A stretch of DNA of 64,000 nt, taken from contig DATJIA010000070.1 in the NCBI GenBank assembly GCA_035493675.1, positions 1-64,000 on the forward strand, in the 5' to 3' direction. The stretch's first letter is position 1; each line of letters starts with the position of its first letter. The stretch comes from JAIOQA01 sp035493675 (GTDB lineage Bacteria > Myxococcota_A > Polyangia > Haliangiales > Haliangiaceae). Positions 20,739 through 27,148 of this stretch are shown here, piece by piece. Below the pieces are notes generated by a model. That model made no database searches, had not been told where the DNA came from, and was given only the letters and a program-made list of their open reading frames with translations. The position numbers were made by a program, and so were the translations under genes.

Positions 20739-21146
20739 ATGAAGCGAGTCCTGAGCCTGAGTCTGGTTTTCGCGGCTTCGGTCGCGCGCGCCGCTCTCGC
20801 CGACGACACCTGGGTGCTCGACGACTCCGGCGCGAAGGCGTCTCACGACTGCGCGAAGCAGCCGAAGGTCGCGATCCACGGCTCGCACGATCAGATCACG
20901 CTGACCGGCGCGTGCACGAGCGTCTCGGTGCAGGGGAGCGGCGTGACGCTCGCGATCGAGTCGGTCGACGTGCTGCGGCTCGACGGCGTGGCGGACGTCG
21001 CCGACGTCGGCGCGGTCGGACGCATCACGCTGACCGGCGCGCAGCACAAGGTCACGTGGAAGACCGCGCGCACCGGCCGCCGCCCGCGCGTCGCCGACCT
21101 CGGCGCGAACGACACCGTGGCGCAGACGCCCGCCGCGTCGCCGTGA
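20739..21146 (+). CDS. DUF3060-family secreted protein
   Basis: The 135-residue product has a signal peptide (about 1-21) and then a short beta-helix-like domain with successive turns (PKVAIHGSHDQITLTGACTS, SVQGSGVTLAIESVDVLRLD, GRITLTGAQHKVTW) typical of DUF3060. Function is unknown in this family. It is divergent from the acyl-CoA dehydrogenase and the intergenic space is only 39 bases. Confidence 0.7.
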   Translation: MKRVLSLSLVFAASVARAALADDTWVLDDSGAKASHDCAKQPKVAIHGSHDQITLTGACTSVSVQGSGVTLAIESVDVLRLDGVADVADVGAVGRITLTGAQHKVTWKTARTGRRPRVADLGANDTVAQTPAASP

Positions 21147-21231
21147 GACACGAACGCGCCGGAGACGATCGCGCATGCGCGCGGGATCGCAGCGATCCTC
21201 GCGTGGCACGGTCGGTGCTCTTCCTCGTCGC

Positions 21232-21609
21232 ATGACGCCCGACGAACGCGACGATCAGAGGTACACGACGACGTCCGCCCGCGGCGACAAGTACGGCGTC
21301 GACGCGGGCAAGCACTACGACGACAACGTGCGGCAGTTCGTGAAGGCCGGGAAGGTCGAGCCGGCGGCGCAGGAAGCGCGTCGCTCGGTGGAAGGCCCCG
21401 ACGGTCCCGCCCTGCACGCCGACGAGCTCGAGACCGCGCGGCACGGCGCGCTGCCCGGTGATCCGCCGTGGATGGGTCGCGTCCGCGAGGCCGCGCACCA
21501 CGCGGTCGATCGCGTGCTGTCGTCGATCGCGCACGCCGAAGAATGGGTGAAGGCGCACACGCCGAAGTCCGGCTACAACGGCGACGGTCGGCCGGATACG
21601 CGGCGCTGA
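21232..21609 (+). CDS. Hypothetical small soluble protein
   Basis: The 125-residue product is not recognised. It is charged and hydrophilic, with no signal peptide, and has a conserved-looking GKHYDDNVRQFVKAGKVEPA segment and a helical stretch RVREAAHHAVDRVLSSIAHA. The ATG at 21232 is chosen; an in-frame ATG at 21175 would add a low-complexity leader. It ends 15 bases from the convergent selenoprotein gene. Confidence 0.55.
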   Translation: MTPDERDDQRYTTTSARGDKYGVDAGKHYDDNVRQFVKAGKVEPAAQEARRSVEGPDGPALHADELETARHGALPGDPPWMGRVREAAHHAVDRVLSSIAHAEEWVKAHTPKSGYNGDGRPDTRR

Positions 21610-21624
21610 GCTCGATCGATCAGA

Positions 21625-22212
21625 TCAGAGCTTCGCGTAGCCGCGCTTGAGCAGCATCTTCGCCGAGACGAGGAACCCTTCGGCAGGCGGGATATGGAAC
21701 TCGAAGGTGTCCGCGAGACGGGTGATGGTGGAGAACCCGGTGCAGATGTAGATCGCGGTCCGAAGGGCCTCGTCAGGCGCTCCCTGTGCGCGCACGAGCT
21801 CGGCGTCTTGGGCGCCGAGCTCGTCCGGTTTCCGGACCATCTTCTCGATGAACGCGAGCATCGCCTTCACCGGCGCGCGCAGATCCGCGCTCTGCGGATC
21901 CTTCAGCGCCGCTTCCACCAGCTTCTCCCCGAGCTCCGTCGACGCGACCGCGCCGTGGGCGCGAGTTCAAAAGTGGCACGCTTCGAGGTGCGACGTGTAG
22001 CTGGCGAACAGCTCGCGCTCGCCGACGGTCCAGAACGACGGCCCGCGCATCACCGACTGCAGGAAGCGCGAGAACGGATCGCCGAAGAACGCGGGGCGGT
22101 ACATGAGCGTCTTGACGACGTCGGGCGCGTCCATGCGCGAGAACAGCTTGATCATGCGCAGGATGATCTTCTTGCCGAACGTGTGACCGTGGCTGACGTT
22201 GTCGAGGCGCAT
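21625..22212 (-). CDS. AhpD-like (carboxymuconolactone decarboxylase fold) selenoprotein, UGA read as Sec at residue 82
   Basis: Two open segments, 21970-22212 and 21625-21966, lie in the same frame and are separated only by one TGA at 21969-21967. Read through, the protein has 195 residues and contains LEAC79HFU82TRAH86G. This is the AhpD catalytic pattern CxxCxxxH with selenocysteine in place of the second Cys. The sequence after the TGA continues as a normal AhpD-fold helix set. AhpD-type proteins act as thiol-disulfide/peroxide reductants, and CxxU versions are known among bacterial selenoproteins. The start overlaps the preceding gene as TGATG. A SECIS-like hairpin follows the UGA. No selA, selB, selC or selD gene is in the window. 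Confidence 0.85.
21933..21962 (-). promoter_or_regulatory. Bacterial SECIS-like hairpin downstream of the UGA codon
   Basis: Counting from the base after UGA, positions 12-17 (CGGCGC) pair with 22-27 (GCGUCG) through one G-U wobble. They close an apical loop GGUC at 18-21, genomic 21949-21946. A weaker lower stem pairs about 5-9 with 30-34. Known bacterial SECIS elements place a loop with G/GU residues 16-37 nt after UGA, and the E. coli fdhF loop also carries GGU at this spacing. A competing hairpin (CGCGCC/GGCGCG) overlaps it, so the fold needs testing. Confidence 0.6.
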
Positions 22213-22526
22213 CAGCTCTTGTCTCCCTTGCCCTCGAGCGTCGCCAGCGCGCGCTCGCACCGATGGATCGACACGCCGACCGCGGCGGCGCAGGTGAGCT
22301 CGAAGATCTCGTCTTCGGATCGGCCGGCCTTCTTCAGCGCCTCGATGTCCTCGGGCGTGACCTTGTAGGCGTGCTTCCGGATCTTGTCGATCACCGGCGC
22401 GAGCTCCGGCGGCAGGTCCTTGCCGTCGGCGGCTTGCCGCCGGAGATCGCGGCTCGTCACGCCGTCGGAGTCGAAGACCGCCTTGCGGAGCTCTTCCAGA
22501 TACACGCGCGGTCCCCGGTTCGCCAT
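22212..22526 (-). CDS. Small AhpD/carboxymuconolactone-decarboxylase-related partner protein
   Basis: The 104-residue product is helical and has TPEDIEALKKAGRSEDEIFE followed by LTCAAAVGVSIHRCERAL, which resembles the helical half of AhpD-fold proteins. It contains two Cys but no CxxC. Its stop overlaps the selenoprotein start as TGATG, so the two are translated together and may form a complex. The exact function is unknown. Confidence 0.65.
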   Translation of the reverse strand: MANRGPRVYLEELRKAVFDSDGVTSRDLRRQAADGKDLPPELAPVIDKIRKHAYKVTPEDIEALKKAGRSEDEIFELTCAAAVGVSIHRCERALATLEGKGDKS

Positions 22527-22538
22527 GCGCAGGTCAGG

Positions 22539-23345
22539 TTAGCAGAAGCGGCGCAGGATCGAGTCGACCTGCGCGCCGTAGCCGCCGCCGAACAGGATCG
22601 TGTGGACCAGCAGCGGATAGAGCTGCCAGATCGGGACGCGCTCGCGCCAGCTCGGCTCGAGCGGGTGCACCTCGTCGTACGCGCGCGCGACCGCGTCGGA
22701 GAGGCCGCCGAAGAGCGCGAGCATCGCGAGATCGATCTCGCGATGGCCGCCGTACACGGCCGGATCGATCAAGACGGGGCCGCCGTCGGAACAGTGGACG
22801 TTGCCGCTCCACAGATCGCCGTGGAGGCGCGCGGGTGGCTCGTCGGGAATCTCGAGCGCGCGCGCCTGATCGCGCCAGAGGGTCGGCGCGCCGCGCGTCG
22901 CGATCGCGCGATCGATCAGCGGCAGCAGGCGACGCTCGAGATAGAAGCGGGGCGCGTCGCGGTTGTCTTGCGGGATCGTCGCGATGAAGTTGTCGCGCGT
23001 GTGACCGTTCGCCGTTGCGCCGAAGCGATGGAGCATCGCGAGGCCGCGGCCGAGCGCCTCGTCGAAGCCGCGCGGGCGCGCGCTCGGCTCGAGCCATTCG
23101 AGCACGAGGAAGTCGCGTCCGATCGCGAGCGTCTTCGGGATGCGGATCGCGCGCGCTTCGGCGAGCCACGCCAGGCCGTCGGCCTCCGCGTCGAACATGC
23201 CGTCGGGCGCGCCGTCGTTGTGCTTGACGAAGACGGTGCGGCCGTCGGCGGTGGTCGCGGCGTACGCGTCGTTGATGTCGCCGCCGCCGACCGCGCGCAG
23301 GTGCGTGATCGTCGTGCCGAGCGCCGCGCCGATCTCTACTCTCAC
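22539..23345 (-). CDS. Fructosamine/ketosamine 3-kinase family protein
   Basis: The 268-residue product has the aminoglycoside-phosphotransferase-like kinase fold of the FN3K family: TVFVKHN with the ATP Lys near residue 40, ARLHGDLWSGNV with the catalytic Asp near 190, and VLIDPAVYGGHREIDLAM. Family members phosphorylate C3 of ketoamines on glycated proteins, which destabilises the adduct. The GTG start at 23345 overlaps the LMW phosphatase stop as GTGA, so the pair is co-translated. This supports a shared role in deglycation. Confidence 0.88.
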   Translation of the reverse strand: MRVEIGAALGTTITHLRAVGGGDINDAYAATTADGRTVFVKHNDGAPDGMFDAEADGLAWLAEARAIRIPKTLAIGRDFLVLEWLEPSARPRGFDEALGRGLAMLHRFGATANGHTRDNFIATIPQDNRDAPRFYLERRLLPLIDRAIATRGAPTLWRDQARALEIPDEPPARLHGDLWSGNVHCSDGGPVLIDPAVYGGHREIDLAMLALFGGLSDAVARAYDEVHPLEPSWRERVPIWQLYPLLVHTILFGGGYGAQVDSILRRFC

Positions 23346-23803
23346 AGCTTCTCTCGGAGATGATCGAGCAGGCCGCGACACGCGCGCTCGCACATGTCGT
23401 AGACCTCCTCGAAGCCGTCGGCGCCGCCGTAGTACGGATCGGGGACGTCGGCGTCGGGCGGCGCGCCCGGCTCGAAGCTGCGCAGGAGCGCGACGCGCGC
23501 CTTGCCCTTCATCCCTCGCAGCGCCTCGAGGTGCTCGCCGTCCATCGCCAGGACGTAGTCGAAGCGATCGAGATCGCGCGGCTCGAGCTTGCGCGCGCGA
23601 TGCGTGAGCACGACGCCACGACGGTGCGCGGTCGCGCACGTGCGCGGGTCGGGCGCCTCGCCGACGTGCCAGCCGCCGAGCCCGCAGCTATCGATCTCGA
23701 CGCGCGATGTCAAACCGGCCTCGTCGACGAGCGCGCGGAGCACACCCTCGGCAGTCGGGGAACGGCAGATGTTGCCGGTGCAGACGAACAGGACGCGGAT
23801 CAC
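23342..23803 (-). CDS. Low-molecular-weight protein-tyrosine-phosphatase family enzyme
   Basis: The 153-residue product opens with FVCTGNICRSPTAEG, the P-loop CxGNxCRS, and has the acid-loop DPYYGG near residue 121. Its length matches the family. LMW-PTP homologues dephosphorylate phosphotyrosine, and some act on ribulosamine-5-phosphate or erythrulosamine-4-phosphate adducts on proteins. Because it is coupled by GTGA to a fructosamine kinase, I favour the second role. Confidence 0.9.
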   Translation of the reverse strand: MIRVLFVCTGNICRSPTAEGVLRALVDEAGLTSRVEIDSCGLGGWHVGEAPDPRTCATAHRRGVVLTHRARKLEPRDLDRFDYVLAMDGEHLEALRGMKGKARVALLRSFEPGAPPDADVPDPYYGGADGFEEVYDMCERACRGLLDHLREKL

Positions 23804-23876
23804 GTCCGCATCTTACGGGCACCTCACGTGCGCCGCACTTCTCGTCGCGTCGCGACCGGCGGTACGATAGGCGTGC

Positions 23877-25259
23877 ATGGTCCGATTCGGCGCGTTTGCG
23901 GCGGTGCTCGTGGTCGGGTGCAGCTTCGATCGCAGCGGCGTGCCGGCGAACGCGACCGTCGACGCGGCGGCGGACGCGAGCGTGGTCGACGCGAGCACGA
24001 TCGACGCGACGCTCGAGTTCGACGCGCCCATGATCGATGCGCCCATGATCGATGCGCGGCCGATCGATGCGTCCGTGATCGATGCGCGCCCGGTCGACGC
24101 GCGCCCGATCGATGCGTCGATGATCGACGCGCGCCCGATCGATGCGTCGATGATCGACGCTCGGCCGCCCGACGCGCGCCCGCCCGACGCGGGCATCACG
24201 ATCGAAGACGTCCGCCACGTCGGCAGCGCCGGCGAGTACGCGGGCACGGTCGATCTCGCCTTCGCGAGCGCGGGCACGATCGACACGACCGCGCTCACGA
24301 TCGACGGCGCGGCGCCGCCGCTCGGCGTCACGTTCGACTCGGAGCCGCAGGACGTCGGCGGCCCCGATCTCGCGGTGCTCCACGTGCGCGGCATGTCGAT
24401 CGCGAGCGGCGTCACGGTGCGCGTCACCGGCTCGCGCCCGCTCGTCGTGATCGCGAGCGCGCCGATCACGATCACCGGCACGCTCGACGCATCCGCGCAC
24501 GGATCGTCGGCGGGCGCGGGCGGCGCGGGCGCCGGCGCCGGCATGGGGCGCGGCGGCGACGGCAAGCACGCCAACACCTTCGACGACGGCGGCGGCGGCG
24601 GCGGCACGTACGGCGGCACCGGCGGCGCTGGCGGCGGCGGCGGTTGCAACGGCTCGTGCGCGGCGGCCGGCGGCGGCGGCGGCACCGGCTACGGCGACGC
24701 GACGGTCGCGGTCCTCTACGGCGGATCCGGCGGCGGCTCGATGCCGAAGATCGCGAATTGCACGCAGGGCACGGCGGGCGCCGGCGGCGGCGCGGTGCAG
24801 CTGTACTCGGCGACGTCGATCGCGATCGACGGCGCGATCAACGCGGGCGGCGGCGGCGGCGCGGGCGGCGCGGCGTGCTCGAACGACTACGCGGCGGCGC
24901 CGGGCGCGGGCTCGGGCGGATCGATCTACGTGCAAGCGCCGTCGGTGACGGGCAGCGGATGGCTCGCCGCGAACGGCGGCGGCGGCGGCGGCTCCGCGCA
25001 CTTCCCGGGCGGTGCGGGCACCGCGGGCGGCGACGGCGCGCCGAGCTCGAGCGCCGCGAAGGGCGGCACCAGCCCGGGCAGCGGCGACGGCGGCGCGGGC
25101 GGGTTCGGATCGACCGCGGCGGTCGACGGCGGCGACGAAGGCAGCGCCGGCAACGGCGGCGGCGGCGGCGGCGGCGTGGGTCGCATCGTGATCGACACCC
25201 ACGGCGTGACGCCGCCGACGGCGATGTCGTCGCCGCCAGCGGATGTCTTGACGTACTAG
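23877..25259 (+). CDS. Glycine-rich lipoprotein with Asp-Ala repeat linker
   Basis: The 460-residue product has a lipobox VVGC at residues 12-15. A linker of repeated IDAxPIDAS/MIDARPIDA units runs to about residue 105. A short beta-rich region follows (DLAFASAGTIDTTALTID), and then a long Gly/Ala-rich tract from about 205 to the end (GGGGGGTYGGTGGAGGGGG). It is probably a surface-exposed, low-complexity coat protein. A TACGAT hexamer lies eight bases before the ATG and no Shine-Dalgarno is seen, which hints at a leaderless message. The stop codon shares CTAG with the convergent gene. Confidence 0.75.
   Translation: MVRFGAFAAVLVVGCSFDRSGVPANATVDAAADASVVDASTIDATLEFDAPMIDAPMIDARPIDASVIDARPVDARPIDASMIDARPIDASMIDARPPDARPPDAGITIEDVRHVGSAGEYAGTVDLAFASAGTIDTTALTIDGAAPPLGVTFDSEPQDVGGPDLAVLHVRGMSIASGVTVRVTGSRPLVVIASAPITITGTLDASAHGSSAGAGGAGAGAGMGRGGDGKHANTFDDGGGGGGTYGGTGGAGGGGGCNGSCAAAGGGGGTGYGDATVAVLYGGSGGGSMPKIANCTQGTAGAGGGAVQLYSATSIAIDGAINAGGGGGAGGAACSNDYAAAPGAGSGGSIYVQAPSVTGSGWLAANGGGGGGSAHFPGGAGTAGGDGAPSSSAAKGGTSPGSGDGGAGGFGSTAAVDGGDEGSAGNGGGGGGGVGRIVIDTHGVTPPTAMSSPPADVLTY
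24099..24158 (+). repeat. Exact 30-base tandem duplication in the lipoprotein linker
   Basis: The 30-base unit at 24099-24128 is repeated exactly at 24129-24158. It encodes ten residues of the Asp-Ala-Pro linker, so copy number can change without a frameshift. Neighbouring units are diverged versions. Confidence 0.85.
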
Positions 25260-25717
25260 TTGAGCTCGTCGCTCTTCGCGTTCGCGCGCTCGATCGCGGT
25301 GCCGCGCAGCACGATGCGGCGACCGGTCAGCTCGACCTCGTCGACGGACACGAGCGTCCACCGGACCGGCACGAGCGGATCACGCCCGTGCTCGAGATCG
25401 GCGAGCAGCTCCTTGCCCATCGCGAGCAGCACGATCGCGAGCGTCTCGGGCTCGACCTCGACGAGCACGCCGAGCGACGGCCAGCGGAGGCGGCGCAGAT
25501 CCGCCTCGAGCTCGTCGTCGGGATCGGGGTACTCGCGCATGTCCGCGAGCCAGTCGGCGTAGGCGCGGAAGAACTGCGGGCGCAGATCGCCGAGCGTGAA
25601 CGACAGCTCGAACGCCGACTCCACTTGCAGGGTCGGCGACGGAGCGTGCGGGTTGGGAGACGCCATCGCGTTCGGATCGACGACGGCGCCGGAGATGGTG
25701 GCCTTGCGGACGCGCAT
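25256..25717 (-). CDS. Hypothetical protein behind an attenuator-like terminator
   Basis: The 153-residue product is not recognised. It has no signal peptide and is acidic, with FTLGDLRPQFFRAYADWLAD near residue 40 and LVEVEPETLAIVLLAMGKEL near 90. The ATG at 25717 has GAGGAG six bases upstream and is therefore the start. A strong hairpin followed by TTTT ends 16 bases before the start, so the gene is expressed only by readthrough or antitermination. The stop shares CTAG with the convergent lipoprotein. Confidence 0.6.
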   Translation of the reverse strand: MRVRKATISGAVVDPNAMASPNPHAPSPTLQVESAFELSFTLGDLRPQFFRAYADWLADMREYPDPDDELEADLRRLRWPSLGVLVEVEPETLAIVLLAMGKELLADLEHGRDPLVPVRWTLVSVDEVELTGRRIVLRGTAIERANAKSDELN

Positions 25718-25733
25718 GATGACTCCTCGACGG

Positions 25734-25765
25734 AAAAGCCCCCCGCGGCAGCGCGCGCGGGGGGC
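25734..25765 (-). terminator. Rho-independent terminator or attenuator
   Basis: On the minus strand GCCCCCCGCG pairs with CGCGGGGGGC (25765-25756 with 25747-25738) over an 8-base loop and is followed by TTTT at 25737-25734. It can end the HNH transcript or attenuate the gene starting at 25717. Confidence 0.8.
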
Positions 25766-25787
25766 GGTTTCCGAGGAGCGACGACTT

Positions 25788-25867
25788 CGCGCGCACCACC
25801 GCTTGGGTGCGCGCGCTTCTCTACGTGTCTCCATCGCGATTAGGCGCGGGTGCGCCCGGAGACACGT
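25788..25867 (-). promoter_or_regulatory. Structured leader between the HNH gene and the attenuated gene
   Basis: Two hairpins precede the terminator. One has 10-base perfect arms at 25788-25797 and 25806-25815. The other has 10-base perfect arms at 25823-25832 and 25858-25867, enclosing a smaller stem at 25843-25847/25852-25856. Stacked hairpins ending in a terminator just before a ribosome-binding site are typical of attenuation leaders. No riboswitch class is recognised. Confidence 0.45.
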
Positions 25868-25882
25868 TCGGAACAGGTGCGG

Positions 25883-26425
25883 CTACTCGGCCTCGAGCTC
25901 GCCGGTCCAGTACAGGTAATCGCGCCACGCTTCCGGCACCGACCGGAGGCTGATGCGGATCGTGACCGCGGGTACCCAGTTCGGCTGCGCCGGGTGCGAG
26001 AGCAGCGTCATGCCGGCCTGCTTCGGCGTGCGTCCGCCCTTCTTGCGGTTGCACTCGTAGCAGCACGTCACGATGTTGGTCCACTCGGTGGTGCCGCCCT
26101 GCGATCGCGGGACGACGTGATCGTAGGTCAGCTCCGAGATCGAAGCCTTGTGACCGCAGTACTGGCAGCGATAGTTGTCGCGCGCATAGATGTTCACGCG
26201 CGAGAACTTCACGGGCTTGGCGTGGCGGCGGAACGCACGCAGCAGGCGCACGACCGCCGGGATCTTGATGACCAGGCTGATCGAGCGGACGTCGTGGTTG
26301 TACTCCTCCAGGACCTCGACCTTGCCGAGGAACAGGAGGGAGATCGCGCGCTGCCACGAGATGACTTTGATGGGCTCGTATCCCTGCGAGAGCAGGAGTG
26401 TTCGGGCTGTGGCACCTCCCTCCAT
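25883..26425 (-). CDS. HNH endonuclease family protein
   Basis: The 180-residue product has an HNH domain: zinc ligands in RCQYCGHKA near residue 88, LTYDHVVPRSQGGTTEWTN with the catalytic His, and TCCYECNRKKG. The N-terminal part (LLLSQGYEPIKVISWQRA) is typical of the widespread stand-alone HNH family found next to housekeeping genes. It cuts or nicks nucleic acid; its physiological role is unknown. The upstream AGGAG-like site and ATG are clear. The 5' region is a long structured stretch. Confidence 0.88.
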   Translation of the reverse strand: MEGGATARTLLLSQGYEPIKVISWQRAISLLFLGKVEVLEEYNHDVRSISLVIKIPAVVRLLRAFRRHAKPVKFSRVNIYARDNYRCQYCGHKASISELTYDHVVPRSQGGTTEWTNIVTCCYECNRKKGGRTPKQAGMTLLSHPAQPNWVPAVTIRISLRSVPEAWRDYLYWTGELEAE

Positions 26426-26548
26426 CTTCAGTCGGCTCCTTTCCAGGCTGTTTCCATGGGGTTGGATGTCGGGCCCTCGTACGTCTCCAACGGCACTCTA
26501 CCATTGGTGTACGACGGCGCGGTCGTAACGGCCAGTTGCTGGCGGTCG

Positions 26549-26592
26549 GGGCACCGGCCGCTTGTGGGGGGACTCACAAGCGGCCGATGCCC
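26549..26592 (-). ncRNA. 18-bp hairpin in the HNH upstream region
   Basis: Arms at 26549-26566 and 26575-26592 pair over an 8-base loop. On the minus-strand RNA the single non-Watson-Crick position is a G-U wobble, while on the plus strand it would be a C-A mismatch. That favours a minus-strand transcript. The class of RNA is unknown. Confidence 0.4.
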
Positions 26593-26931
26593 TTTCCTGG
26601 GGTAGCGACCATCCTCGGCCGGGGCCGGCGATGGACACGTTCTGGAGGCACGGCCTGGCCTCCGTGCACCGATCGTCGTCGGTGCGCGCGGGTGCCGCAC
26701 GAAGCGGGTCCCGCGATGGCCCCACCCGCCGGGTTCGCACCGGCGTGAAGCGCTGTGCGGTGGGGTGCGCCGGCCCGCGGCGGCCGGCGCGTCGTCGCTC
26801 CTCGGTTGTCACAGAACGAAACGATGCAGATCGGGAGTCCGGACTGGCACTCTCGACACGCAAGATGGGTGTCTCGACTCGCGATCGAGCGAGCCGCTGG
26901 TACTGCTTCCCCGAGCCCCGAAACGTTCGAA

Positions 26932-26956
26932 GGCCGCCTGGTTCGTCCAGGCGGCC
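26932..26956 (-). terminator. Hairpin after the small ORF
   Basis: Perfect 10-base arms at 26932-26941 and 26947-26956 enclose a 5-base loop, 30 bases after the stop of the small ORF. The bases after it on the minus strand are TTCGAACG, a weak U-tract, so termination is possible but not certain. Confidence 0.4.
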
Positions 26957-26985
26957 CTCGCGGCGATCACCACGTACGAACGTGG

Positions 26986-27084
26986 CTACTCGACGGAGAA
27001 GCCTCCCGGATCGCTCCAACCACCGCCGGGCGTTTCCGGCCGGAAGGCGAGCTTGGAGATGCAGGTGTGCTTCGAACGCAACAT
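26986..27084 (-). CDS. Possible 32-residue peptide
   Basis: ATG at 27084 to TAG at 26988-26986 encodes 32 residues, beginning MLRSKHTCISKLAF and ending PGGFSVE. Its codons favour G/C in the third position as in real genes here. A TTGACA-17-TAATTA promoter places the likely transcription start only about 7 bases before the ATG, so it would be nearly leaderless. No Shine-Dalgarno is seen. No family is recognised; the Gly-Gly-rich middle (TPGGGW) is notable. It may instead be noncoding. Confidence 0.35.
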   Translation of the reverse strand: MLRSKHTCISKLAFRPETPGGGWSDPGGFSVE

Positions 27085-27097
27085 GGCGGGTCGTGCT

Positions 27098-27126
27098 TAA
27101 TTAGCAATCAGGTGCGGAGTTGTCAA
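27098..27126 (-). promoter_or_regulatory. Near-consensus sigma-70 promoter
   Basis: TTGACA (27126-27121), a 17-base spacer, and TAATTA (27103-27098) form an almost ideal promoter pointing toward the small ORF and the HNH gene. It begins 22 bases after the histidine-kinase stop. Such a match is rare in this GC-rich window. Confidence 0.65.
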
Positions 27127-27148
27127 ACGAATAGATCGCGAGAACGAT

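Larger units (their letters stand above)
26426..27148. other. 723-base region without a conventional gene, rich in hairpins
   Basis: No long coding frame in this stretch has convincing sequence. It contains, on the minus strand from right to left, a near-consensus promoter, a possible 32-residue ORF, a 10-bp hairpin, several smaller stems, and an 18-bp hairpin about 125 bases before the HNH start. It could be a long HNH leader, an independent small RNA, or both. Confidence 0.6.

Noticed and set aside
21967..21969. Treating the TGA as a nonsense mutation or frameshift (pseudogene)
   Set aside because: The frame is intact on both sides, the stop falls exactly at the catalytic Cys position, and a SECIS-like hairpin follows.
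26717..26745. A T-arm-like gccgg-gttcgca-ccggc suggesting a tRNA
   Set aside because: No acceptor, D or anticodon arm fits around it and A58 is missing.
26498..27019. A 173-codon minus-strand frame in the structured region
   Set aside because: It is Arg-rich with no family features, and it crosses several stable hairpins; more likely noncoding.
26426..27148. RNase P RNA, tmRNA or SRP RNA in the structured region
   Set aside because: The conserved blocks I know for these RNAs are not present on either strand.
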